From contig OZ316891.1 in the NCBI GenBank assembly GCA_973895155.1, positions 15,066,001 through 15,130,000 on the forward strand: a stretch of DNA of 64,000 nt, given 5' to 3'. The stretch is from Marsupella aquatica. Its lineage: Eukaryota > Marchantiophyta. Positions within the stretch are counted from its first letter, which is position 1. Every line of letters begins with the position of its first letter. The notes below the pieces were generated by a model. The model was not told where the DNA came from. It searched no databases and saw nothing but the letters and a program-made list of their open reading frames with translations. Below are positions 36,295-46,957 of the stretch, in pieces. The position numbers were made by a program, and so were the translations under genes.

Positions 36295-37430
36295 GTATAG
36301 AGGCTTCATTCTAGAAGCCTAGACCCCAACTCGAGCTTTTGTTTGGGAATTAGTAATAAGATATCATGTGCCCAGGGTTTAGGCAACAGGCAAGGACAAT
36401 GTCACAATGCCACTATGGCACCACCTTTTTGACCTTGTAGAAGTCATCACAACATTGGTAATAACTTACAAACCTGTGCGCCTCTCACCGGAGTGCCCCA
36501 CGGTCTTTGAGGTACTGTGTACACACCATGTATTGTGGACCGTGTTAGTCTCTGAGGCCTACTTACCATGCTCTTGCCGCAATATTCTGCTTGAGACAAA
36601 GGAGCTATGTCATGCAAGCATTATGTAAAGCTGAATTAGGTTCTTTTGGCAATCTTGTCAAAACATGCAGGCAACCCCCTTTGAGCTTTAGGTCTTTTGG
36701 ACTGATTAGGACCCCTCAAGTATCTGCTCCACGGGTAGAAAATTAAAGTCCCCGGGCCGCTGGTCGCCCCTTGGGGTCCGACCAAGACTTCTTTGGCTAT
36801 ATGCAAGGATTGGTCACCCCCAATAAGAGAAGGCATCCCCAAGTTGCTTGGAGCATACTTTCCCATTTGCTTAAATTGGATTTTAATAGTTGCTACCTCC
36901 AGTTGAGATTGTGTTGGATTGTGGACATGTGATCCCAATGAGGTTAGTTGCCAATGTTGACTTGTGACGGACTATGCACTCTCTTTCCATTACTAAATTG
37001 AGGCTCCTTTTTGTTGAATAACATGCATACTTTGTTATTTTTTTAGTGTAATTACTAAGTTGTCACCATTTTCCACTCCTGGCTGAGAAAAGTAAGTTCT
37101 CTAGTTAGTTTGGAATGATCCAACAATCAACATCTTGCCAGTTTCCATCATTGGTGGTTTTCATCATCCTCAAGTTGCATTGCGATGGCCCGAGCAAAGT
37201 AAAAGGCCCAACCCAATGTCAAGGTTGGAAAGCATGTTGTGGTTAAGGTGAGGACATAATTAGATGACCATTCTACAGTGAAACTTTGCCAGATGCTGGC
37301 CATTGAATTGTATCAAGCTGGGTATCAAGTTCACTAGTGTTACCATCAGTAACTAATTAAACTAGAGGGGATGCCAAAATATACATTTTTTCAACAAAGA
37401 ATAGTGACAGTTGATCTAATAAAACATGAC
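36295..37430. other. Intergenic, no gene recognised
   Basis: Short frames on both strands lack recognisable motifs, and I saw no repeat with a partner elsewhere in the window. Confidence 0.4.
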
Positions 37431-37830
37431 CAAAAGCCACTGTAAAGGCCAATGGTCTACAATGAAGCCTTTGACCATCAAATTTGGGGTACAACTGCGG
37501 TTGGGGATGGCACAGGAAATGGGCACAATGGTACTCACCATCCATTTAGGAGCAAAGGTCAGGCTCCGTAAATATTATAGCCATTGAAGGTACATTCTTC
37601 AACTTCCTTTGGACGTGAGAGACTTACCAGAATGTCACTTAGTTGGCCCCACACTGCTTGGGGCACTGGCTCCTGTGGTATGTAGTGAGAAAGACACTAA
37701 GAAGCCATCTATTTGGTATTCTATATAGTCAAGTGCAATCATATGCTAGTATAAGGGCCTACAATCTAGACTGAATGACTTTGGGGCACAACTACAGTTT
37801 GGGAAGGAACTGGAGACATGCATGGTAGAT
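37430..37830. repeat. Dispersed repeat family B, copy 1, with a partial second copy
   Basis: The text GGTCTACAATGAAGCC, ACAACTGCGGTTG, GGTACTCACCATCCATTTA and GAGCAAAGGTCAGGC matches 54640-54810 in order (GACTACAATCTACAGTGAAGCC, GTAGTTACAATTG, GATACTCACCCTCTATTTA, GAGCAAAACTCAGGC). A shorter echo, ACAATCTAGACTGAATGACTTTGGGGC, lies at 37760-37790. Class unknown. Confidence 0.55.
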
Positions 37831-38104
37831 GGTATCTAGGACAACTTTACAAGAACTCAAAGGCCAGTCTCTTCGTTCTATGTTTGAGATGCAGTTGTAG
37901 CCATGCAAATGTGCGCCCAGGCCAGACTTCCCATTACAGTCTACCATGGACATGCAGTGTGTATAAATGCATTCCGTGGGTAACTGCAACATGGTCATGT
38001 AGTCCCTCAATAATACAGCAAATTTCTTTCGAAATGCACCAAAAAATGCACCGTCTGTAAGTGCAGGTTGCTCCTCACTAAACTAAAAAGAAATAAGGGC
38101 ATTT

Positions 38105-38390
38105 CTGTCTATAAGAGTACAGATTCATCAATCAATTACCGCAACACATAATTATGTTAGAAGCATTTATTGATAGGTGCAGTAGACAACTACACATAAT
38201 AGTTTCATGCACTTATCCAGTTGAATCATGCACTTTGAGGATCCTGGGTATGAGAAGCACATGCATATGCCCTAACACAACATTTGTGAAAGTGCATAAG
38301 CAATTTCATATGCACTTATTGGAAACATGGATATATACAGGCTTGGGATGTCTTCCCAAGAGCCTGCACTTAGACATGGTAGACTGTACA
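38105..38390. repeat. Dispersed repeat family C, copy 1 (TGCACTTA-rich)
   Basis: It aligns with 63590-63910 along its length: AGTTTCATGCACTTATCCA versus AGTTTCATGTACTTCTCCA, TTTCATATGCACTTATTGG versus TTTATGCACTTATAATA, and CTGCACTTAGACATGGTAGAC versus ATGCACTTAAACATGATAGAC. A small hairpin GGCTTGGGA...TCCCAAG sits near the right end (38339-38364). Right-end hairpins occur in some non-autonomous elements; the class is not settled. Confidence 0.6.
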
Positions 38391-38849
38391 TAAAACCGGG
38401 GTCCCAATCATCAGAAAATTGCTACCCCTCCTAGTGACCTGCTGGTAGGGGCCCCCTTGACTGCATCTTGAGGTGGTCCAAAGAATGGACAATTGGTGGT
38501 CCCAAGTTCTTGGATAGCCCTCCCAAAACCTATACATTCAAATAAATGGGTCCAGGCATGACTCCATGGCACTGGGTGCGGTTGGTCCAATGTTTTTGTT
38601 AGTGGTGAAAACTCACTAGATTTCACCTCCGTGAGAAAGCTTTGTCATTTTTGACAAAATCATAGTACTGTCTTCCATTGGCCGGTTTCTCACGTAGCCA
38701 CTGACCCCATCAGCTAGAATCTGAGGGTAATCTTGGGAGACCTTACGATCAGAAATTAATAGGAAAATTTGACAAAGAATAGATCTTCTCTTTTTTTGCC
38801 TAAGTATATTGCCCGTCTTGATTTTTCTCTTTTTAAGTGCATTTATGGA

Positions 38850-39060
38850 AAAGAATGCACGATGGAGTAAAGATTTGGATCAGCTCAGTACCAACCTTCT
38901 CCTTTGCATTTACTTAGATAGTGAAAAAATATCCTAAGCCTTTAAATGTATTAATATCCATTACACTAGAGTACTATGGACAATAATAACCCCTCAAAAC
39001 TCAAGCTAAAGCATTGTTTTACTGCCCTGAAACCATACATTATATACTTAAGGTAGTGAT
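38850..39060. repeat. Dispersed repeat family A, copy 2
   Basis: GATTTGGATCAGCTCAGTA and CAATAATAACCCCTCAAAAC, followed by AGC(T)AAAGC...TTTTACTGCC, match 56210-56360 (TTTTGGATCAGCTCAGTA, GCAATTATAACCACTCAAAA, AGCTGAAGC...TTTTATGGCG). It is related to the sequence at 21200-21690. Confidence 0.55.
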
Positions 39061-39074
39061 AACTGCATGCCGAA

Positions 39075-39795
39075 TCTGGAAGAGGAATGACACTCAAAGA
39101 TATAGAAGAGTTATCAGGTTTAACATGATGTGGAAAACCTGTTCAACCTGAGTGTGTATGCCACTTAGCACTTAGCACTTAGCACTGTATGCTGTTGTTT
39201 TTCCATGTGCAATAATTGGAAACTTAGAAGGAATGACACTCAAGGAAATAGAAGAACAACATATTGAAATATATCTTGGTATGGAAATTTGTTGAACTCG
39301 ACAGTTTGTCACTTAGCACTGTCCACCTTATGCTGTTGTTTTTTATGTGCAATAGCTAGATACCTAGAAGGAATAACACTCAAGTGATATAGAAGAACAA
39401 TCTAATTTATCTTGGTATGGAAAATTGTTGAAGTTGTGGACACTTGACACTTAACACACGACACCTTATCTTATGCTGTTGCTTTTTGATCTGCAATGGC
39501 TGGACACCTATTGTAGAAGGAATAACACTCACGTGATATAGAAGAACAATCTGGTTTATCTTGGTATGCAAAATTGTTGAACTTGTGGACACTTGCCACT
39601 CAGCAAGGTACACCTTATGCTCTTTCTTGTCCTAGTGCAATAGCTAGATACCTAGAAGGAATAGTACTCAAGTAATATAGAAGAAAAATCTGGTTTATAT
39701 ATGTATGGACAATTGTTGAAGTTGTGGACGCTGCCACTTGGACAATGCACCTGCTCTTTGGTGTGCAAAAACCCAACACCTAGAAGGAATGTTCA
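39075..39795. repeat. Minisatellite, about 140-bp unit, six diverged copies
   Basis: Units begin with GAAGGAAT(A/G)ACACTCAAG...ATAGAAGAACAA at 39080, 39227, 39367, 39516, 39655 and 39783 (spacing 128-149). Each runs on through CTTGGTATGGAAA.TTGTTGAA and CACCTTATGCTGTTG. Divergence between copies indicates age. Confidence 0.85.
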
Positions 39796-39967
39796 TGACT
39801 TTTTCACAAGGTTATGTAAAAGGTTTTATAATTCTTTTTGTACTAGCCTCTACAGTGATTCATGGTAATGCTATAGAACCAAGTTTTATTGCAAAAAGTG
39901 ATGGACCATGAATTTGGTAGTTTCTAACTTTTTGTGTCAGTAAGTTGTAATTATTAATGGACGTAAA

Positions 39968-40222
39968 GTCCGTCAAACTCTGAGCTTTGAGATGCCCTAC
40001 TACTTGCGCTCTTGTAAGTCGCAACCACAGATTTAAGGTCCATCACGTTCTGAGCTTTGAGATGCCCTACTACTAGCACTCTGGTAACTCGCAACTATGA
40101 AGTTAAGGTCCATCAAACGCTGAGCTTTGAAACCCCTTCTGCTAGCACTCGAAAATCCTAATTGGGGAATTAAAGTCTATCAAATTCTGAACTTTCCCCT
40201 AGTACTAGCACTCTCATATGTG
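39968..40222. repeat. Minisatellite, 70-bp unit, four copies
   Basis: Units begin GTCCRTCA at 39968, 40038, 40108 and 40175 and contain CTGAGCTTTGAGATGCCCTA then CTAGCACTC. The first two are closest and the last two are eroded. The phrase TTTGAGATGCCCT is shared with about 1530-1575. Confidence 0.85.
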
Positions 40223-40319
40223 AATTCCGAGGGACCACGAAGTTTCTGACCAAAATAGTTCGGTTTCAGAGGAATACAATTTTTTTGCCTCGAAAAAACT
40301 AGATGAAATCCATTCCAAA

Positions 40320-40748
40320 ATGTCAGCATACAACGCAGGGGCCCAAAAAAGGGACACCAACCCAAGGGAAGTAAGGTCGAATGTGCCAAGGCCAGAAAAA
40401 GCCAGAACCGGAGAAGGAGCAGAGCCTCCAAGGGAGGAGCAGAGCCTCCAAGGGAGGCATGAACTAAACCAGAAATTTAGAAAACTACAGGAGGAGGAGA
40501 GGAGTAGGAGAGAAGAAGCAGCACAGAGTAATATAGTTTTGAGCCTCCTTCCACCTGATTTGGCCATTTGGGTCCTTCTGAACTGTGAAGGCTCAACTGT
40601 TTCCCAGCGGGCAAGGGCGTGGGCTCCATTAATTAAAAAAGGACGAGACGGCGGCAGAACAGAGCAGGTGCGTAAAAGCAGTTGTGGTGTACACAGTCAC
40701 TACCATCTGTATAGAAGTACGTGCCACCATTCATCAGAGAATGCGTAG
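40320..40748 (+). CDS. Open frame of unknown status, highly charged
   Basis: A 142-codon frame rich in Arg, Glu, Gln and Lys, with a heptad-like stretch (FRKLQEEERSRREEA) that could be coiled coil. An internal direct duplication of GCAGAGCCTCCAAGGGAGG adds repeated residues. I recognise no family. An overlapping minus-strand frame of 117 codons (40214-40567) is equally open, so the sequence composition alone may explain both. It could be an exon of an unrecognised gene or chance. Confidence 0.15.
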   Translation: MSAYNAGAQKRDTNPREVRSNVPRPEKARTGEGAEPPREEQSLQGRHELNQKFRKLQEEERSRREEAAQSNIVLSLLPPDLAIWVLLNCEGSTVSQRARAWAPLIKKGRDGGRTEQVRKSSCGVHSHYHLYRSTCHHSSENA

Positions 40749-42341
40749 TTGCGTACGATGCATACGGAGCACAAGATGTCAAGATTGGTGGAGTGTGGGT
40801 CCCTAAATTCCTCTCACTTACTCCCGATTGGGCTATGGATGCCACGGTATGCGGCTGATGAGGCAACTCAATCAACCGATGGTCTGGCATGTTTCACGGC
40901 GGCTGACAAACCACGAAATAACTATGCCCGTGAGCACGACACTCTGTTTTTTATTGGTGCTGTTGTCGAGTGTCGAGTCTGGAAGAAACAATATCTACGG
41001 TAGACGCCCTGTGCTCCTGTTGCATGAGCGATACAGTACAAAGCGCACAGCAAGATGTGGGTTCGCGGGCAACAAATCCTTTGGCGCCTTTGAATGGATG
41101 CGTTTTAAAAAGTGCTTTCAGTTTCGCGGATTGGGTCCTACAGCAGACCAACTGTTATGAACGAAGGCTCACCGGACACAGGGTCCCATGAGTCCGTGCC
41201 TTCCTTCAAGACCACGAAGTAGTCTACAGAAACGAGCCGATTCGTTTCCTTAATTTAGTTCCAAAACGACCTGAAGAATTGCACTTTCCATCTCATCATA
41301 TATGTATTCCCATCCCGTGGGTGTGGGGGGTCGCCGCTCGAGAATAGGTGGCTGTCGCATCAGAGCCCACAATCCCTACGTGTGCGGCCATCTCACGAAG
41401 ATCGTCATACCTAGAACAGTAGAGAATAGTTTCGAGAACGGTAGATCTGCACTGTGGTGACTTCAAGATTCAAGGTACCGTAGGATTCCGTAATGTTCGC
41501 GAGTGACTTTCAACGTCTGGTCTTCCATTTCACATCAACTCACTCCCGGCTTTAAAGACCTGTACAAACACTTCGAATTCTTTTCTTATCTTTGCATGTG
41601 GGTCCTAGAAGGTCAGGAGATAACTAGGAGACTTGGAGTATGGCACCACTGCAGGAGTTGCATAGTTCACTCGCTAGACTACTGGAGCTCCCACCTTTTG
41701 CACATATCCAGTTAATATTGTACTGATCCAGGGAGCAGGAGTTGAAGAGCCTAGATTCACCATGACATGACACAGTAGCTCATCCAGCTTCTCATGCACT
41801 TAAACGCTACGTCAGCTCGAAGCTTCGTTTATGAAAGGGAACGATAGCGTCAAAGCATCGAGCAAGCGTCCGCTGGGCTAACTCCACTGATTTCACAGCT
41901 TTCTCTCAATACCTATTCGCTTGTGTAACCGAAAGAGAGATTGTTCAAAATTACACGAATATTGCATAGAGGAGTTCCTGAACGGCCGGGTCAGCTTGTT
42001 ATATTTTAAGCTAGCTACCGCATAACTAAACTGGATGAATTTTAGTGCCTCTAGTTGGGCTTCGATTTATCAAGAATTTTGTAACGTCTCATAAGTTGGT
42101 CGTCACTCTGTCAGAACTCTGGATGTACATTTTCTGCAAGAGTTACTGTCTCTCTCGGCTGGCATGCGGCAGGGGCAACAGGGAGTTCAGAGATGTGCCT
42201 GGCATTTGTAGATCGATTGTGAGGCCTTGTGCAGCGGCGAAAGGCGGATCCAGGGACCTATATTGCACGTGAAAGTTTCTGTGAACGGCGCAGAGTTAGA
42301 TCTGCGGAGGAGGAGTTTCGGAGATTCAGCAAGCGGTCACG
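40749..42341. other. Upstream region of the transporter gene, no other gene recognised
   Basis: Several overlapping frames on both strands lack family resemblance. The last 300 bases or so probably include the promoter and 5' leader of the gene starting at 42342. No specific element was identified. Confidence 0.35.
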
Positions 42342-45300
42342 ATGGTGGAGAAAACGGGCATGACGGCTATGATCCGGAAATGGACAGGGTTGACATCAGG
42401 GATTTGCGTTCAGGCGCTGGCAGGAAGCGGACTCTGCTTCTCACACTACTCGTCGCTCCTGAAGTCGGTCATGCACCTTAACCAAGTCCAGCTAAACAAT
42501 ATTGGAGTCGCTAAAGATTTCGGGGACAATGTCGGACTCCTCTCCGGATATGTAATCAACCTTGTGCCTCCTTGGGCGGTTCTCCTTATCGGTGTTTCCT
42601 TTGGAGTCATTGGCTATGGAACTCTTTTTCTCGTCCTGACTCAACGGATTGCGCCATTGCCATACTGGCTTGTAAGAAATCTCTCTCCTCAAGCATTTTC
42701 TGCTGTTTGCCAATTCAAGGTCAAGGGATTTGTTGTATGACCAATCTGTTTCTGAAATACTGTATTGTTATTCCGTTTGCCCGTTGTCTTCAGTGATGAC
42801 TGCAGCGTAGTTCGTTCTGAAGGCAAGTTCTTAAAATTCTATAAAACCTAAATTGACCTTTGACCTATTTTCAAAATTCTGTCCGATGATCCCTTCGCTC
42901 TGTCGACTTCTAGAAGTAGTCGCTGGAAATCTCCCCGCCGCTCTCACCCTCCCTCCTCCTCGCTCCCCAAGCCAGATTCTGCCCATGGCAGGAAAATTCC
43001 AATCCTGTCTTGCACTCTGCGGAAACGAAAGTTGGCGGACAAAATGGAGGCTTCGTTGAGTGATGATTATTTAGGGTTTTGGTGATGCGCTTTTAGTCTT
43101 AAAACATTGTGGAAAAGGTGCAATTGAATCTAGCTGGCTTTTTGAGAATTGTCCTACATTTTCCTGTTCTGTAAAAATGGATAATTCGGACGGGTTTCCT
43201 CATTGTCATCACGTCTTACTCTTGGTCGCTCCGTCTTATGTAGACTGCAGATTCGTACACAGCCATCGAACGATCGGAATTCCGGGTCTCCCGTCCCAAT
43301 CTATATTCTCTATAGGATTTAGGTGTTTGCTCGAATTCTGGGAGTAATGATTGAAGTAATGCGTTGCATTATTGTAGTTGGTTTCTCTCTTTTCATCCCA
43401 CACACGAAAATGCATTCGACTGTCAATATGATAGATTCTACTGGCCAGAATTTGGAAGCATCCATCTCAAACCTTTGTGACAACCATGACAAAACATTGT
43501 ATGTTTTGAAGAAAGTGTTTGCCGTTCGAACCGCATTCGAAACGCGAATTTCCCCGAAAGACAATAAAATTTTCGTGGGTTATATGGATGAAGGGAGCGG
43601 CTTGAAGAGAGCTGTCATTGTACTCTTCTTTCTTCTGATGATTAGGGGCTGGTTGTTGTGGGAGCCACTATCTGTAGCGCTCTGAATTGATGTCAAACCA
43701 AGAGTCTGGTCTTTGTAAATGTGTCCCTCCCCTTCAATGTCCTAGGCTCTTTGAGTTCTAAAAGTTCCAGTTTCTCAGGAGCGACTCTCACTAAGAATTT
43801 GTCCCCTGGATATGTCATCTTGATCTCCAGATGGCCCTGCTGATGGCCCTATCTACCAACGCCTCAACATGGTACAACACCGCAGTTTTGGTCACATCCA
43901 TGAGAAACTTTCCCAAGAGCAGAGGCAACGTGGTAGGAATCGTCAAGGGATTCATCGGCCTGAGCGGTGCAGTCTTCACACAGATTTATGTCTCAGTATT
44001 ATTCGAAAACCCGGCATCCTTTGTTCTCCTCCTCACCATCGCTCCAGGGACGCTGATCTTAGTTGTGATGTACTTCATCCGGCCGGTGACCTCTCCCACT
44101 GGCGATTATGACCCGGAGGAAGACGGGGCATTCTTTTACGTTTACGTTATCTCCATCGGCCTTGCGATTTATCTCTTCGTCTTGTCCTTCGTGGAAAACT
44201 ACGTGCCCGTCACACCTCTCATGGGGAGAATTTTCGTTGCTGTAATGTGCGTATTTCTCCTCTCGCCGCTAGCTGTACCGTCCAAGTTTTTAATCGACAA
44301 GTATTTCCGGGGCGGGAGAAAAAAGTTCAGGGTATCCAATGCCCATGGCAGTACAGAACCGCTGCTAGAGCAGACATTTGAATCTGAGACGACTGACGAA
44401 GAGAAGCCAGAGCCATCCCAGAGGGCCGTTTCTGAAGGAAAGTTGCACAATCCTGCACTCAGAGAACAGGCCAAGTTGGAGAAGTCCAGCCCTATGTGCT
44501 TGTATCCATCCCCGGATGTAGATGGGGAAGAGGATTCCACCACAATGCTGGCAGTTGGAGAGGGGGCAGTGCGGAGAAAGCGGAAGGGGCCAAGGCGTGG
44601 AGAGGATTTTACTCTAACGCAAGCGTTCGTGAAGGCCGACTTCTGGCTGCTTTTCTTTACATTTTTCTGTGGTGTGGGGACAGGAAATACTGCACTCAAC
44701 AATCTGGGACAAATTGGTCAAGCACTTGGTTACTCGGATGTGACTGTTTTTATATCAATTTTCAGCATATGTAACTTTCTTGGTCGCTTAGGTGGCGGTG
44801 CTGTTTCAGAGCACTATGTCAGGTGAGTTACTTCCGTTACTCTGAGCCGTGTACTTCCTTAATCCCAAGTGTAGCCTGTCTCGATTAGCTCCACTCCTGA
44901 GTTTCTTTTCAGAAGTTCTCCTTGAGACTAATAGATGAAGGCGGTATGCTTATCTATGCATTGCACGCAAGGAACAAACTTACGAACTTACATGGCCTGT
45001 GCTTTAGGGTTCCCTGTAGCCTTCTATAGATGTCGTCAGTCAAGAACCTAAACTCAAAGGCGGAAAGCTGTGGAAAAGAACAGTGCCGTAAGGATTTGGA
45101 AAATGGGCAAGCTCTTGGCAAATGAATTCATCCCTTCCGAATCGGAGGAGGAATAAGAGACGAGACCTTGACGATCTTTTTACCTTTTCACCTTTTCAGC
45201 AGCCTCTAAGAGTCCCCAGTGGGGTTGGGCTAAATATTTTCCAGAGAATCTAAACATTTGATTATGATAACTGAGCTATTGTGTATAGCCTTTGTTTGGG

Positions 45301-46957
45301 CTATGGCCAAAACATTTCCATCGTGATACATCAAGTGACTCCAGTGAGGTACCTTTCTGGCCAAAAGGACATTTTCAAGCCAAACCATTTCCATCGTGAT
45401 ACATCAAGTGACTCGAGTGAGGTACCTTTCTGGCCAAAAGGACATTTTCAAGGTCACACCAGACTTGGTATTCTACTTTTTGAACCTTCAGTTCATTCGA
45501 GTTCAAATTCTCTGCGCTCTAGTAGGTGCCCCGTCACTTAAAACGAAGTTCTGGATTCATATACCGGTGTCCGTTTATTGCCACTGACGGAGCTTGAATA
45601 ACAGTTGAACATGCATGTTGGTTTGCGACGAGATATGGGCAGAGCGTTACTCCTCTTGAAGCTTCCATGAACCTTTGGTTGGACTGTTGTAATTGTACAG
45701 TAAAGATGGTTGTCGGTGATTGAGATATGGAAGGGCTGAGATTGCAAGAATTTGTGTCCCTGTAGATGCCGGCAACAGAAAATGTTTGTCATAGGTCAAG
45801 TATTTTTCAGGCTGTCCATTACCGCCACAGTTCTGGACACTGTTGACCATCTGAGTTGAGAAGAATCGCTTGCTGAGGGGTCTTTACCGTAGACGATTCC
45901 AAGCACAGTGCCTTCAGTGCGTGGACACCACGCCGCATGCTCCTAGTTGTCCTAATACAGCTTTCAATCCGGAACTTATATTCAGGAGTGAAGATTGAAA
46001 AGATGACTGGTGGCACCAGAAGAAAATTTGGTTCTACTCTTCCAGTTGTCCATGGGGTTTCTAGTCCATTGATTCACGTCGTGTGAAATAATGTCTTCCC
46101 AAGAGAAACGTGGGATCAGTAACCCTGTGATTGTGAAGTTCTCCTGCCTCTATATCATTCGTTGAGTGGCACTAACCTTTCTGATTCCTTAAAGAGCTCT
46201 AGAAAACTTACAGAGTCTGCTCAGTTTTTATACTTCTGTCCAGATGTGAACTAAGAGTCCATGTAACAATTAACCAGCTGGCAAAACAATGGTTCTTACA
46301 CCGAATATAAATGCTCACATAAAGCTACAATGCTATTGCTGCAGGTTATCTGCCATGCCCAGATCGGCAGTGATGATAGTGGCGCAGGGGCTGATGATCA
46401 TCGGGCACTTATTTTTTGCCGCAGGGATTCCAGGCTCCTTACTGATTGGGTCACTTTTGCTGGGTACCTCTTATGGTGTGCACTACACAATTATGGTTCC
46501 CACAGCATCTGAACTATTTGGGTTGCGTGACTTTGGCATGATCTACAATTTCATTACCATGGGAGCTCCGTTTTCCTCCCTCTTGTTCTCTGGGGTAATT
46601 GCTGGCTATTTCTACGATAAAGAGGCAGCGAAAGAGTTCCCAGGAAAGGGTGCAGCATGCCTGGGATCTCATTGCTATCGGGTCACATTTCTCATCATGG
46701 CTGGGGTTTGTTTGCTGGGGTTGCTGGCCAATGTCCTTTTGACTCTTAGAATCGGTCCAGTGTATCAATCGTTGTATGGAGCAGCAGTTGTGATTTCTCG
46801 TCGAAACTCCCAGCAGGCTTTACCTTCTGCAAGTAGGAAACAATCTCATAGTTCTCCCAAGAGTATTGATGGTGGCAATAGTTCGTACCAAACTTTAGCT
46901 TCTTCATACCAGGAGGAATCTTACAATTCTCCTACAAGTGACGGGGGTATTCACTAG
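42342..46957 (+). CDS. NFD4/nodulin-like major facilitator transporter, three exons
   Basis: Exons are 42342-42671, 43831-44822 and 46345-46957. The donors GTAAGA and GTGAGT and the AG acceptors join in frame to 644 residues. The N-terminal half carries the nodulin-like signature: WTGLTSGICVQALAGSGLCF, then LNNIGVAKDFGDNVGLLSG, and, across the first splice, PYWL joined to MALLMALSTNASTWYNTA, then VTSMRNFPKSRGNVVGIVKG and FIGLSGAVFTQIY. A long polar, acidic loop (about residues 268-370) separates the two transmembrane halves. The C-half restarts at FVKADFWLLFFTFFCGVGTG, passes the GRLGGGAVSEHYVRLSAMPRS segment, and ends in a Ser-rich cytosolic tail with several SxKS/NSPT-like sites. About 12 membrane helices are expected. 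The family includes Arabidopsis NFD4; substrates are mostly unknown. Introns are 1159 and 1522 bp. Confidence 0.92.
45307..45452. repeat. Tandem duplication of 73 bp in intron 2 of the transporter gene
   Basis: Units 45307-45379 and 45380-45452 share CCATCGTGATACATCAAGTG and GAGGTACCTTTCTGGCCAAA with very few mismatches, which indicates a recent event. It is purely intronic. Confidence 0.9.
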
